A stretch of DNA of 64,000 nt from Manduca sexta (GCF_014839805.1 NC_051136.1:3224001-3288000), one strand, 5' to 3'; shown: positions 11,265 to 23,530, counted from the stretch's first letter. Notes: generated from the letters alone by a model not told the origin. Numbers and translations: made by a program.

Positions 11265-12084
11265 TGGGTCGGCAATTCAGTCGAAAATATTATGGGTTTG
11301 TGTAGAACTTCAACGGTGCATAAATGCGAGCTACTTTTTTAAGAGGGACAAATGACCAAGCGAGTCACCTAACATCTTTGTTAGAATCTAATGCATAATC
11401 AACTAAATACATTTGGATTATGGATGATGTCTTGTTTTAAAGCTGCTTCATTTTACACAGAAAAAGAAATGAGGGAATTTTCTTCCAGGAAAATACATTC
11501 AGGCAAAGGAAGTCGCGATCAAAGACGAGTATTAAATGATGAATACAACAGCAGTTACAAAAATTAGCTCTTTGTTCTATTCAGTGGTCATTACATTAAT
11601 TGAGGAAGACCAGGAGGATAAACAAGAAAATACATTTTGGCTATTAATGCTAAATTGTCGACAGCATTAGATGCTCAGATGCGTTTTATAGTTTTGCCGG
11701 TTCAAGAGTTTTTATAGCATATGGAGTACGTGCGTCACTTAAAGTTAAGTGATCTTCGTCGCATTATCAACAATTGTAATAAGATCACGGATGCGTTCCC
11801 GCTCTACTTGAAGAAAAGGAATAGGAATTAAAGGGTCCTATTTTTAAATTGTAATTTTAAGAAACATAAATACTTATTTATATAAAGACGTAATTTTTTT
11901 GTTTTAATATCAACAATAAATATTTCTTTCTTTCAAAACATAGGCATTGTAGATATCAAAAAGTCTCACATGATATGTTATAGCTGGGAAAGCTTAAACC
12001 ACCCAAAAATATATATACGAGTATATTCGAAATTGGTTTTAATGTGTTATTTTTACTATGTACTTCTTCGATATAGTAGGAAAC
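11265..12084. other. Non-genic stretch
   Basis: No gene or repeat recognised. Confidence 0.45.
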
Positions 12085-12190
12085 CGATATATTTTTCTGC
12101 TCAGTATCAGCAGGAATTTGTGTCCCTTATAGCAATAGGCTCACCCCCTATACCACACCACGGAATAAATACTGAGAAGAGTGGGTATAC
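12085..12190 (+). repeat. Family A SINE, copy 2 (partial)
   Basis: Only the body survives: 'TTTTTCTGCTCAGTATCAGC', 'GGAATTTGTGTCCC', 'AATAGGCTCACCCCCTAT' and 'GAGTGGGTAT'. The tRNA-like head and 3' end are missing. Confidence 0.75.
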
Positions 12191-13114
12191 TAGTTGAATA
12201 TTTGTATGCGTGCGTGCGTACTATGCCGATCGTGCTAGCTAATCAGTACCGAAGTCTAAACTTATACCGCTTAGAAGACTGATTGGAATGTATTGAAGGA
12301 ACTAGAATCACACTCCATTTTGAGAGCTTCGTCTCCGCGGACAACTGCTCAATTATTTACACAGCAAGTGTGACTCGGTAACTTTAGGCCAAGAGCTGAA
12401 GGCTGGTTGGTGTGTAGGATCTTATTTTGTTTGCGCAAGATGTTGGGGTTTATAGTTTAGTATAATAGTCCAAATCACTTTAAAAATAAGACACATGTCC
12501 CTTAGCGCGTCAGTTGTTAGATTTATGCCCGTCTACCGCTCAAATCCGCGACTTTGAATAATCATTTTATGATCGCTGACGTTAGGTTTTCTTGTCTGAT
12601 GTTATTTGAAATTATTAATTATAGTCTTCAATACATCCAATAACTCATTACTCTTTGGTCCAGTACCATATATATCAATGATGAAATTTTAGAATCTAAT
12701 TTTCAAATAAACGTTTAATCCAGTCTGTTCATTCTTTAAAACCAAACTTTTATTAGCAGTAGAGGACAGTTTCCAGATTAATCTGCGTTACTTTTTATTC
12801 CTGAAAAGATGTTTAAACGGGAAAACCCGCAAACGAAAGCAAGTTCTAAATAATGTTAACCAAGTTGACACTTCATTATAACTACAGATCAACGCAAATA
12901 CAATTGTTGATTAACAAAGTTATCATGGTTTTGGATTTTAGCACGATTGGTCACCCGATGATAGAATTCAGTGTAGTGACCACACAGCCGCAAATTTGCA
13001 GAGATAATCCCGCGCACCGTGACTTATCAAATTGAATTAAAATAATATTTATTTGTTAACGCCGTTTCATTATGGTAAAATTAAATTTAATCACGGGTGC
13101 ACCGCAAATATAAA
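12191..13114. other. Non-genic stretch
   Basis: Includes short TGCGTGCGTGCGTAC simple sequence near 12204. No coding signal found. Confidence 0.45.
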
Positions 13115-13435
13115 ATGTTACATTCGATTACATCAAAAATAAATTTGAATTATTGTTCGAATCATTCAGGAATTGTACACCTCAAGTTTTTACACAGAAA
13201 CTTAAAGTACTTTGGACATATCGTCCTACGTGAATCATATAACCTTGAAAAGCTGCTCATGGTCGGGATGTATGAGGGGAAAATACTAAGAGAACGAAGA
13301 CCTAAAAGATAAATAGACCAGGGTACTAATGCACTAAAGCTCATCATTTATGCAGCACTTAAGCAGCAGAAGAGCAAAGCCGATGAAGAGAAAACATCAT
13401 CAATAATGAGGGACCGACTAGAGAGAAGTTTTATC
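13115..13435 (+). pseudogene. RTE-type LINE reverse transcriptase C-terminal remnant
   Basis: The frame at 13097-13312 includes LKYFGHIVLRE..NLEKLL and RERRPKR. This matches the pattern 'L.Y.GHI.R.E..NLEK.I..G...G.R.RGRP..RW.DQ' typical of the extreme C-terminus of RTE-like non-LTR retrotransposon proteins. A stop codon sits where the family has Trp, and IDQ follows directly. Past the stop the same frame continues with further family-like sequence. It is a 5'-truncated, decayed insertion on the plus strand. The 61-codon minus-strand frame opposite it is a shadow. Confidence 0.75.
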
Positions 13436-13558
13436 GTTAGTTAGTTCGAAAAATATTGCAACCAGAGTTGTTGTTATTCGGCATTATGAGACCTAAAATC
13501 TAAATGACAGCTGCTGTACGATGGAATATAATATGACAAACTAAAAATAAACATAGGT

Positions 13559-13773
13559 ATATAGGTAGGCAGAGATGCAACAAGGGCACCCACTTTTCGC
13601 CAAAAGTATATCGTCTCATGATGTGATAGCAAGCCATGCCTCATCGGGCACAAACTTTGGACTCCGGGCTGATATTGAGCAGAAAAATCCAATGTAACTG
13701 CCTGAGTTGGGGGTCAAACCCAAGCAACATCATTTCAGCATAGCATGTAATGCAACTATGCCACCGTGGCATT
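13559..13773 (-). repeat. Family A SINE, copy 3
   Basis: Reverse-oriented copy: 'CACCCACTTTTCGCCAAAAG', 'CATGATGTGATAG', 'CCGGGCTGATATTGAGCAGA' and 'GCAACTATGCCACCGTGGCA', the last being the reverse of the tRNA-like A-box region. The B box is degraded. A 72-codon minus frame lies within it. Confidence 0.8.
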
Positions 13774-14209
13774 CATTTCGTGACAAATATGAAAAGCTTC
13801 AGTTAAAGGTGATTAAAAAGACTAATCATACTTACATTATAAGATTTACGCTGATAAGATTTGCAGTTGTATAAACACCTTATCCTAAAATTAATAAAGT
13901 TCAATATTACAAATCTTATTTTCTTAATATTTCATTTGACTAGCTCCTAAGCCGTTAGCTAAGTTATCTCTCTTGTCGTATAGTTAGACAGGTTGAGTAG
14001 TGCAACGCGGTCTATAAACGAATATGTTAGTAATAATCGATATTGCACAGAAATATGGAAGGGTAGGGCTATTTCAGTAGTATGGAATTAGTTGAGAGCA
14101 TTGATCGGACCAAGTAATTAGTTATGGCTAGCGTACTAATTCAGTATTACTACAGTATGTAGAGATAACTTTGCATCATAAGATATAATATTATGATGAT
14201 GTTGTTATA
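13774..14209. other. Non-genic stretch
   Basis: AT-rich linker between two SINEs. It has an ATATAATATTATGATGATG tract near 14181 and no gene. Confidence 0.5.
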
Positions 14210-14444
14210 TGACTGTTTCGGTGGCATAGTTCTACGGCATACGCTCTGAGGTCCTGGGTTCGAATCCCGGTTCGGGTAAAGTGATATTTGGATTTTTCTG
14301 CTCAGTATCAGCCCGGGGTCTGTATGCCCGATATGGCGATAGGCTCGCCCCTATCACATTGTGGGACGGAACACATTTAACGAAAAGTTGGTGCCTTGGT
14401 TGCGCCTCTGCATACTTCTTCGGGGATAAATGCTTTATGTGTTG
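14210..14444 (+). repeat. Family A SINE, copy 4 (well preserved)
   Basis: A tRNA-like head starts TGACTGTTTCGGTGGCATAG, with B box GGGTTCGAATCCC at about 14256-14268. It continues with 'TTTCTGCTCAGTATCAGCCC', 'GCCCGATATGGCGATAGGCT', 'GTGGGACGGAACACA' and 'TTCGGGGATAAATGC'. The pol III boxes mark it as a tRNA-derived SINE. The frames of 63 (plus) and 85 codons (minus) inside it have no known function. Confidence 0.88.
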
Positions 14445-14827
14445 TAATGATGTTGTGCCTGAAATCATCTGATTGAAATCTTTTATCATTTTAAATATAG
14501 TGCAAGTTTGTAGTATAGCGACATATTAGTTTTTATTAATGTTCGATCGAAAGTTGATTTCTGGCTGTTGACGGTTCTAAGGTTAAGCACTCTAAGAAAT
14601 ATAATTCAAGATTAGGTACAAACTAAAATTAGTAATTTAAAATTAATATTATATAATAAAATATAACGGCTTAAAAAACATGTTTAATATTAATACTATG
14701 GTTGATTTAAAACTTTAATATTGAAGGTTCGATATTAACTGTAGGTATAATAGAAGGGTAATTTTAATCATCCCTAGAAGCTTCTCATGTTGAGCAAAGG
14801 CCAAAGGTTTTGCCCAAAGTGTTTTTG

Positions 14828-15012
14828 TCCAGAGGTGGTCGAAGCCGCAGCTTTAGTCGGATTCTAGTTATATTTAGGATAATGGAAACAAACACATCGC
14901 GGATAGCGATAAGTCCGCCAATAATACTGCCTGTTAGTTCATTATCTCTGTTGTATATTTTCTTTTACACACGATTTGATGTACAATAAAGAGTGTAAAG
15001 AAATAAATAAGT
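14828..15012 (+). repeat. Probable LINE 3'-untranslated end
   Basis: The sequence 'GCGGATAGCGATAAGTCCGCC' style block is followed by a T-rich region, TGTACAATAAAGAG and AAATAAATAA. This is the layout I associate with 3' ends of lepidopteran non-LTR elements. The class is not proven. Confidence 0.45.
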
Positions 15013-15602
15013 AACACATGATTTTGTCAATTCGTTTTTATGTTTATAATTTCGAACACTGGAAACAAAAAAAAAATATTTTTTGTCGTATTTAACGCAA
15101 AGTGATCATACCTTATTAACCACAGGAAAATAACCTTTATAATTATAATAATATGGACCTACACAGCGTTGGATTAGAGAGCTATAACACGAAAGACTGC
15201 AGATTCGATCCTGGCACTGAGACGAATCATGTTTGTTTTATTTTATATCCCAACATACCATGCCTGGATAAATGCAATGGAAACCAAATATAATTGAGTC
15301 ACTTAACGGTCGCTAAAATTATGCTGGCCAGCGTCGTCGAAAAGAACTAATATAAAGAATGTCTCACCTTGTAGTGGTCTTTTAATACTTTATCGAGATA
15401 CCTTTTCACCAAAAAAATTAAAACAATAGAATAGAAATCCTTTATTGCAAAATGTAGGTACTTAATATACAGAATATTAAATTTAAAAATGTTCTACCAG
15501 GATATGTGCCAGTGTGCAATACTACTATAATATGTATAGTGCTATTAATTTTATATAGTTTTTTTCTCATATATGTATACAGTTTACAATAATTAATTCA
15601 TA
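15013..15602. other. Non-genic stretch
   Basis: Contains a tRNA-like B-box word GATTCGATCC near 15191 without a convincing tRNA fold. Otherwise AT-rich. Confidence 0.45.
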
Positions 15603-15799
15603 TTATAAAACAAAGTCTCCTTTTCTCTCTGTTTGTATGTTATCGATTTTCTCAAAATTTACTGAACAGATTTGTATAAAATTTGGTATGGAGATAGTTT
15701 AAGACCCGGGGAAGGTTAAAGTCTACTTCTTATCTCGGGAAAATATAGCAGGACTTTTGTCCCGGAAAATTCCTTCACGCGGGCGAATCCGCTACAAAA
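15603..15799 (-). repeat. Family G repeat, copy 3
   Basis: Reverse-strand equivalent of 3459-3673, sharing GTTATCGATTTTCTCAAAAT, 'TTTTGTCCCGGAAAATTCC' and 'CACGCGGGCGAATCCGC'. The two copies align over almost their whole length. Confidence 0.75.
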
Positions 15800-16228
15800 A
15801 ACCAATTTTCTTTTATAATTTAAAATTCTAACAGACCTAAACAGAATATTAAAACAGTTATTTATCGTATTTCCACAGCATAAACTGTACTATCTCAACT
15901 GCACACTGTTTATTTACAGTAAATGCACACGTCGATTTAATCAATGACTAGTGCACCGCGTCTGTCCGCCGGGAATCTCACGATTGATTGGCATATAAAA
16001 TAGACTGCGACGTGTTTTAGGTCACATCACGGGCTAAATGCGCCATTCCGACTGGATTTATACCGGATGAACTTGTGTTTCAGAACGTTCCAGATTTTAC
16101 GATGGTATTCTGTTCTTGTATGTTAAAATGAATCGTAAAGGTATTGGCTTGAGAGTTCGAATTTGCAGTTTAATTTTGATAATATATTCTTGGGTCATAT
16201 TTGGGATTTGTTGTAATTTTGTTTTATA
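15800..16228. other. Non-genic stretch
   Basis: Nothing recognised. Confidence 0.45.
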
Positions 16229-16446
16229 GTATAACTGGGTTTTGCTCGCGGCTTCATATCTGTATGATAACATCGCGATCAACTTAAAAAAACAGATTAA
16301 AAATCCAAACATTTCACATGGGAACAAATTACTAGGTCTTAATACCAGCCTATATGTTAATCCAAAATATAGTTTCTCCATATGCCAAATTTCACCCACA
16401 TCCTGTTGCTGCGTTTACTTCCAACAAACATCCTAATAATGCACAT
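16229..16446 (+). repeat. Family G-type repeat, copy 4
   Basis: It begins TATAACTGGGTTTTGCTCGC, then 'CCATATGCCAAATTTCACCC' and 'TGCGTTTACTTCCAACAAAC'. These blocks recur, diverged, at 55055-55280. The 100-codon minus frame over this region (16097-16399) is most likely a shadow of the repeat. Confidence 0.65.
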
Positions 16447-18228
16447 TCATTACAATTTATATTGGCAAAAATAAGAAGTATTATAAGACTATAAAAAAAT
16501 TCGTGAAAGGCTGGTAATAATAGGATAATGAAGTCTCCTATATCTCCTATTATCTCCTCTATATTGATTTCTTACACAAAAATAGAATCAATACAAAGTG
16601 AAAACGCAAAACGCTAGCAATTCTTTATTTTGAGCTTAATAATATAATTAAACAATTCATCAATACGGGTACCACAGCAATACATTTAAATAAAAATGAA
16701 ACTATTTATTTAAAACACTAAACGAACAATAAACTTCTCAAATCCAGTTATGCTTATCGTATATTTTGATTTTATTTTTCACGCTTAAAGCCCTTTCATG
16801 TTTCCAAAAAACGTAATGTACAACGGCTTTGTCGGTATATCGGCTTCCATGGAACTAAAAGTGTCGCCGGAGGGCCCCTCTCCCAAAGTGCTGGCATCTG
16901 CTTAGGTGAGATACATAGGGCGTTTGAAAATGGTGAACGAATTTTCAAATATATTTTTCACAAAAGTGACTGACAGACATGCTTGTTGGTAAAAGGTAAG
17001 AATATAAATTAAGCTGATTCGACACTAGAAGACAAAACATTTCTGTTAATATTAGTATAGCATAATCTAAGGACTTTATCAAGCAAAAGAGTGCACAGCA
17101 TACTCTAAATTTGTCAAGTTTCTTTTCTTATTTCATTTGGGACGAAATTCTTTCTAATTTCTTTTGGAAGTGTGCAAAGGGTCCTGATCAATTCCCATCA
17201 GAAAACCCGCTACTTTTATCAAAAATATCTGGCCTTTCCTTAACATTTTTCGGTATTTTTGTAACTCCATACGACTTATGAAATAAATATTAGTTTTCTT
17301 TCTCAAAAATCTCATGATGAACACATTAATCAATATTCTTTCACAGTCCAAAAGATTTAAGGCGAAAATTTGTAAACTTAAACAAACTACACAGGCACTT
17401 TATATCGCTCTTAAATGATTTTCCAATTTTCTTCACATCATTTGTTTAATCTTTCGAAGTTCTTTCGGAGTTACTTTTTGTAAAACTTTTTGGATTGTGA
17501 AATATTAAATTCACTCGATAGTGGTTTGATATCGCACAAACAAACTATGTTATTTATGGAGTAAAAGTTTAAGAATTCTTTTGATTAGTTTTTTTCGTAT
17601 TAGCTGAAAAAAATATTGGTAATAACATGAAAGTCGTTGCATAAAATATAATGCACCGTAAATTATAATTTTTAAATGGAGGGATTACATTATGTAAGCT
17701 CATGCCTATACACTTGGAAGGGTAGTCAGGAATGCTGCTAATATGTCCACGGTTTAATGTTTTTCGAATCGTTTTTTTTATAAATTTTGTAGCTTCAACG
17801 CACCATGGCTCTTTATTATTTTCGTAGATAATGTTACTGTTTTCTGCTATACCAATAAACCCACAATCAAATAATATCCGTCGAAAAATGTATGTTCAGT
17901 GCATAGATCAATTTACGTTAAATGTAATTCAAATCATTCATCAATACTGCGCTGGCTAATAGACAGGCAAGTGTCAAATTTATCAGTCCACTCAACATTT
18001 ATAATAAATCATTTTTGAAATTAGTTGAAATACATTACGTCCAAAAATGTTTGATTTTTCATGAAATATCAGTGCGTTAACGGAATGAAATTTGGACGAG
18101 TCCTAGACACATCAGCAATCCGAGAAGGGTCGCTTACCCGAACGCGAATCCGACCTGTCTTGAGTTATCTTGAAACATTTCAACCCTTTATGTTTCTAGG
18201 TATCACAACAGTTAGAGATAAAGCAATT
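16447..18228. other. Long non-genic stretch
   Basis: No gene seen. A short GC-rich patch lies at 16850-16905 (GCCGGAGGGCCCCTC). A 65-codon minus frame at 17154-17351 is lysine/isoleucine-rich and without motif. Confidence 0.45.
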
Positions 18229-18345
18229 TCTTGTAGACCTGTATGTAAAACCATGCCGGCATAATTGTGTCGACTGGCAAGGGGTAATCATGTTTTGTCA
18301 GTCGACTTTTTATCTGGACCCTACTCTATTCACGAGCAGTGGGTT
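18229..18345 (-). repeat. Family B repeat, partial copy
   Basis: Core sequence 'ATGCCGGCATAATTGTGTCG', 'AAGGGGTAATCAT', 'GTCAGTCGACTTT' and 'GGACCCTACTC' matches the reverse orientation of family B. The terminal 'CTACCACC' part is missing. Confidence 0.75.
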
Positions 18346-18589
18346 CACTTTGGTGTGCACGTATAGAATAAAAAACAAACTCACAAGTGGATAACCCGAT
18401 GATGAATGATTACAAACTTGATGAACTTGAACAAGCAACGAAGTATTCGACGTTTAGGAAACAAAAGAGTGTGTGGAAAATGGAGTGTCAATTTCTTATA
18501 CGTCTATTTCTATAACTGCAACAAGCCCACCTATAATTTAAACCTATCGGTTTAATAATCAATGTTACACAATACCTTAATACAGTTGG

Positions 18590-18641
18590 TAATCTATAGA
18601 GATTAGATGTCAAGCAATTGCTATCTAATCTCTATAGATTA
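18590..18641. repeat. Perfect 19-bp inverted repeat (hairpin)
   Basis: TAATCTATAGAGATTAGAT at 18590-18608 pairs exactly with 18623-18641, separated by 14 nt. It may be a very short MITE or a foldback scar. No repeat family was identified for the arms. Confidence 0.9.
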
Positions 18642-19631
18642 AAGAAATGCCAAATCATTATTGCTTTTAATATAGACTAAAACTAACTAAGCAGTACTGA
18701 TTTGGCACTTGTAAACAGAAAGATATAAAAAACAAGTCTTGAAATGGCTAGTCTTTAGTCCCAGCAGTATCATCGCAAATTTATCACTGAAAGCAGTTCT
18801 TTCATCCGGTATGTCCCCAAAATCCCACAGGCTGCAGAGCGTCATGATTACACCTACGTTTTAATTACTGATTGTAATCTGCTTTTAGCTGGAACCGTTG
18901 CGCCCAACTCATGCCCTGTTTAGGGCGACGTCAAAGAACGCGTCCCTGCTTTGAATTTGTGAAAAGATGCGGAACAGTTTTCAGTTTCCCGTTTCGGGGC
19001 AATTAATGTATCTTCAAAGTGTGGGATTGCTTATCTCATGTAATGATGTGTTATAATCGAGACACTTTAGAAATTAAAGGCTCTTTTAGTTTTTCTAATA
19101 ATAATTTTGTAGGTGTTACTTGTTATTCTATGTTAGATGATTTTCTGCATGACATTATTGTCATAATTGAACTTGGGTTATGTTTAAATGTATTCGATTT
19201 GTAGTCGCATTTACTGATATACATATATGAATGAGTATATTTTTAAAATTATCATTAATTTATAACTTAGAATAGATAATAATATTATAACCTAGATCTT
19301 CATCGGTATCACGTATATCTAAGTGAGGTAGTAATAAAATATGTTAAAACTACACACACTTAAGATCCTAAATAGTATAAAATTTACCACCACTTATGCA
19401 ATATTCAAACTTTCGCATACAAATTATAACAACAAATCGTGTCCAGCGAGATTAAATTTCAAAGACAAACATTGTAATGGGCGAGAATTCAAATACCACA
19501 TTACGCCTATAACACCCGCAGAGGATAGTTTCAAACAAACTTGTACATACAAGGGTTGTAAATAGGGAATTTTTCGCAACAGTAATTTAATTTAACAGTT
19601 TTTTTTTTAAATATTTTCAGATGGAAATGTC
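18642..19631. other. Non-genic stretch with GC-richer patch
   Basis: About 18885-19010 is GC-richer (CATGCCCTGTTTAGGGCG, GTTTCCCGTTTCGGGGC) and has local dyad symmetry. No open frame of note. It may be regulatory or conserved non-coding DNA. Confidence 0.4.
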
Positions 19632-19742
19632 GAAAGCGGCCTGCATCCAGCGTATTCTCGCGATCTTTATCAAGTTTATCAATCTTTAGGGGAAGCCTAT
19701 GTTCAGCAGTGGACTTTATGTGGCTGATTATGATGATGATTT
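19632..19742 (+). repeat. RTE-like LINE 3' end fragment
   Basis: 'GCGGCCTGCATCCAGCG' and 'TTCTCGCGATCTTTATCA' are followed by 'CCTATGTTCAGCAGTGGAC', GGCTGAT and TGATGATGAT. The last part is the familiar lepidopteran LINE tail, with an ATG-repeat 3' end. Confidence 0.7.
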
Positions 19743-20490
19743 AATTATTTATATGCTATGGGTGTGCTAGATGGGATCTAAAGCTCTTGCTGATGAATTC
19801 CTAAAAATCCTTTCTTAGTTTCTACGGATCGTGTGATGAATTTCTTCATTCTAGAACCACCGGTATATCAATTAAGTACTCATATATCTTGTCAGATTTT
19901 ACTATAGCGTCTTTGCCTATTTCTCGAAATTGAACTGATGTCTAAAATTTAAATGGTGTAATGTTCCTTTAAAAAATAAATTCAATTAAATTTAGCCATC
20001 TACAAATTGCGAAGACTGCATTCGCACATCCAACCAATAATTCGTTGCTCAATCCGCGCTCATTTAAAATGCGAACGCGAATGCCAACAGCACCACACCG
20101 CACAGGATTTAACGAAGCGAACAGTGCAAAAACACAATACTGTTTGTCATACCGGCGTGATACATCGGGACCGGGTCCGACCGGCAGGTTCGTGGCCGGT
20201 GATCCGTGAGTTTCAGTTTGCTGTATGATTTAAAATACAATTTTACGGAGGACGATTGTTGTTTAGTTTTTTTTGTTGGCGTTGCCGAACGGGAAAACGT
20301 TTGCCAAGTTTTTTTGGAACGCGGGTTGTGTGGAAAAAAAGTGAACTACGCTGATAAATGTTTTTTTAAGAAAGATATTTAAAATTTAAGTAATCATTGG
20401 AGTAAAGAGAAATTTTTGGTACCAATAAAATTAGTATAGATCTATACAGGGGATTATATATAGATGAGTTCTTTTTGAGGTAATTTAATT
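19743..20490. other. Non-genic stretch with possible 5' exon-like patch
   Basis: The patch at about 20000-20330 is GC-richer than its surroundings. A donor-like GTGAGT follows GGCCGGTGATCC near 20204, and a 73-codon plus frame (20007-20228) spans it. It could be an untranslated first exon or promoter, but there is no protein motif and no acceptor partner in view. Confidence 0.3.
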
Positions 20491-20720
20491 GTATTACGGT
20501 ACGACTGCATGCTGAAGTCTTTGATTCCCGGGTCGAGCAGTGATATAGGTTTCTACTCAGTAAGTATCAGCCCGGAGTCTGAAATTTATTCCCGATGTGG
20601 CGCTATCAACATTAGCTTATGCTCCTATCACATCATGGGATGGAATAATACACGGGGGAAAGTAGGTGGAGAAGTTGCGGCTCTGCCTACACCCATGGGG
20701 ATAAAAAGTGTGCATATGTG
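20491..20720 (+). repeat. Family A SINE, copy 5
   Basis: A degraded head lies around TTGATTCCCGGGTCGAGCAG. The body has 'AGTATCAGCCCGGAGTCTG', 'CCCGATGTGGCG', 'TCACATCATGGGATGGAATA' and 'GGGGATAAAAAGTGTG', with an extra duplicated AGTA/AGT segment. The 79-codon frame across it is repeat-derived. Confidence 0.8.
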
Positions 20721-22534
20721 TAACCTAAGTACGATAAAAAATGTATAATGGAACCTCAGAAACATCAATTTATTTTTAAACACCTAGATACCTACTATTT
20801 ATAAGTCTTCATTCAATTTATTATTTAGACACAATGTCTACAGATTCCCTTAGAAAATTTTATATAAATTGAGTACGTAAGAATATAACCATCAATCATT
20901 TTAATTTGAGCCGTCAGCTGCATATCACTATTTGAAAATCTGAAACCAATTGTTGAATATTTTGCTGAACACTCAATATATTTTTTTATGAATAGAATAT
21001 AATTTGGTTTTTAAAACCCAGATAAAGCACGACGGCAAAGCATATATGTAAATTTCAACAGCAAATATCAATAGGTTACAAATTAAAAAAATATCCGCAA
21101 TCGAATACTGATCCAAATTTGCAATCGCATCACCTGAACCTTCTGGTACAAAAACATACCAATCACAGCCAACGATCAATCACAATTTGCTTCAAAAGAC
21201 TTGAATGCAGCCCAGAGTCCCCATTCCAAGATTTACGACCGCCGCGGCATCCATTCTGTTAAAACCTACTAACGTGCAACATGCAAAAGCACTCGACCTA
21301 CAAAACTCTGTGAAATGTGTTGAAACTACTCAAGCCGCGACATCCGAAATGCCGCACGAGCCTGTGTAATTAAATAATTCACATTTATTCACCCTTCAGG
21401 AGCTCACGTAAAGTAATTATGAGTCGCAGTGTTCTGCCGGTTTAATGGACTTTCGGTAATCCTATGCTGTTTGTTTTAATGCTTTATTCAAATGGGGATC
21501 TGGGGCTGGACATCTATCTGATGCGTAAAGGTCGCCGTTGTAAAGTGAATTAAAGCTTTATTGTTGTTATTTATTGTTTTAATAAAATGACGAGACGAGC
21601 GTATTCGACTGATAAGGCTTACAACTATAAGCCTTAATACAATATTAACAACAACCAGAACTTTAAAGAGCAAAGTAATATACGGACCGTGCGGTCCATA
21701 AAATGAGTGCTCATTACCTAGAAACATTAAATTTCAAGACTGTTAATATTTATATTTACATAATACTTAAAACAATAGATTTAAAGATCATAATTTGAGC
21801 TAACAGATCCCGAACAAAGACATTTTGACCTGTTTTAAGCTAATACCAATTACAGGTCCCATGTGGGAGCACGCGATCCATCAGCTCTCAGTTCGATGCT
21901 ACACCAATTAGTATCCAGGTATCGGTGCCAATTTATAGCTTCGGATGTACAGTTGGAATTTTTTGAACACCGACATACGCCATGTACGCGAATAATGGCT
22001 CCAACATATTTTACATTCTGTTTAACACTGTGATGTTTTAACTTTTATTGACTACTATTAGTTATTAATTATAAATACAATATGATGCAGTAAAATATAT
22101 TTTTGTATATTTGACAAATTGAAAAAAAAAATGTCATACTGGTTACACTAAAACGTATGCTATTTGTTCATAGATTTAATTCATGCAAAGATTTCTTATG
22201 TCTTATTAAAACGTGTCAATAATGGAGCCTACAAATTTGTATTTTAACTAATATATTACATTAATCAAATATAAATTAACCGCCCCGTATTTTGATATTT
22301 TTTTATTTTTTTTTAACTGTTGACGATTCGGTCTTCGCCGCATAAGCGTACAGAGTCTTGAGGTCTAGCAGCCGGTCTTTTGGGTTTCGATTTTATTAAA
22401 CGTAGAACAGGATCCCAGACGTGCAAGCTTCTAATTATCTTCTCTATAATTTTTTTTTTCAATTTTAATAGCTTGATAAAATCTGGATAAATAATTTTAT
22501 TCCAATGTCAACCCGTATTTACCAAAATACCGTA
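20721..22534. other. Long non-genic stretch
   Basis: The 68- and 79-codon minus frames (20973-21179, 21488-21727) lack motifs. AAGGCTTACAACTATAAGCC near 21615 is a small inverted repeat. Confidence 0.45.
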
Positions 22535-22790
22535 TTGACCAGACCCGTCTGGGTTGGTACCATCGCAATGTAAGTTTCTACCGCTAAGCAGCAGTGGGTA
22601 TACTCTGTTATGTTCCTGTTCGGAGGATATCGTAGCTAGCGTATTTATTGGGAATTATGAGGGTTAAATCTTAGTTTCAAGGGTGTCGAGCGCAAGCCAG
22701 TAATTTGTAATTCAAAGTCCTATATGATGTTACTACTGTTTATGGATCGTATTGCTTACCAGGCGAGCGGCACCGTAGTCGTAAAAAAAC
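22535..22790 (+). repeat. Family D interspersed repeat, copy 3
   Basis: It has the upstream part of the family: 'CCAGACCCGTCTGGGTTGGT', 'ACCATCGCAATG' and 'AGCAGCAGTGGGTA'. It then has 'GTGTCGAGCGCAAGCCAGTA' and 'ACTACTGTTTATGGATCG'. Part of the middle is lost. Together with copy 4 it defines the family's 5' portion. Confidence 0.75.
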
Positions 22791-23448
22791 CGTTAAGAAA
22801 ATTCTTGAATTTTTTATAAAACTGAACAAAAATGTAGCAACTAAACCGTTAATTTTGTTCAAAACGTAATACCTTATAAATTTCACATAATTGTTGTCAC
22901 TTTAATAAATTTACAACGGCGGCTGTTTCCAGCGTTGGATTTCACTTCGCGTCTACAAAATAATAGCTTTACGTCTGCGAGCTCGCAAAATAATTAATAG
23001 CGAGTATAAATCTTAAACTTTTGTCGAGTTTGGTTGCTTAACGTATTTATAATGCTGGAAAAAAGATTTTTTCCCATCTCGTCAACGTCCCGGCGACTTT
23101 GCTAACTTTAATGAACGAGTGAACGTTTGTGGGTGTTAGTCTACGAAGTTAGCTCATATTAAGTGTTGAATTACCTCGGTGTGGTAAACGTGTACCGTCC
23201 TCAGCGACCTTTACTCTATTGGCCTGGGTGTCATTTGTACGAAGATGAAGCACGACGTATTTGTATATTTTAGAGATGACAGATTTTTAAAGACCAGCTA
23301 ACAAACAAGTATATTTCAAGTGCGAGCGAGCAGGGTACACTAAACATAAGTCATAAACACATACGAATAATCGTGGAGTCGAGATTGTCTATGTGCGAGT
23401 TAGACCAAAGTGTATAGTTATGTGTAGTGTTAGTATCTGCACCACGTA
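22791..23448. other. Non-genic stretch
   Basis: No gene recognised. Mixed composition with GC-richer words around 23060-23130. Confidence 0.45.
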
Positions 23449-23530
23449 AAGGTTGACTGGTAGAGAATGCCTTCGGCATTAAGTCCGCCTTGATACTCTT
23501 TTTATATAAAGTGTAATGAATTAAATACAG
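23449..23530 (+). repeat. Probable LINE 3' end, copy 1
   Basis: 'GGTTGACTGGTAGAGAATGC' and 'GGCATTAAGTCCGCCTT' are followed by ATAAAGTGTAATGAATTAAAT. The reverse complement of 56997-57110 has the same blocks, with tail AAATAAATAAATAA. Confidence 0.6.

Noticed and set aside
14232..14489. 85-codon minus frame as a gene
   Set aside because: It lies in a family A SINE. Frames in the other copies are unrelated or broken.
15151..15225. tRNA gene around GATTCGATCC
   Set aside because: There is a B-box-like word but no clear A box, no acceptor stem pairing and no terminator run.
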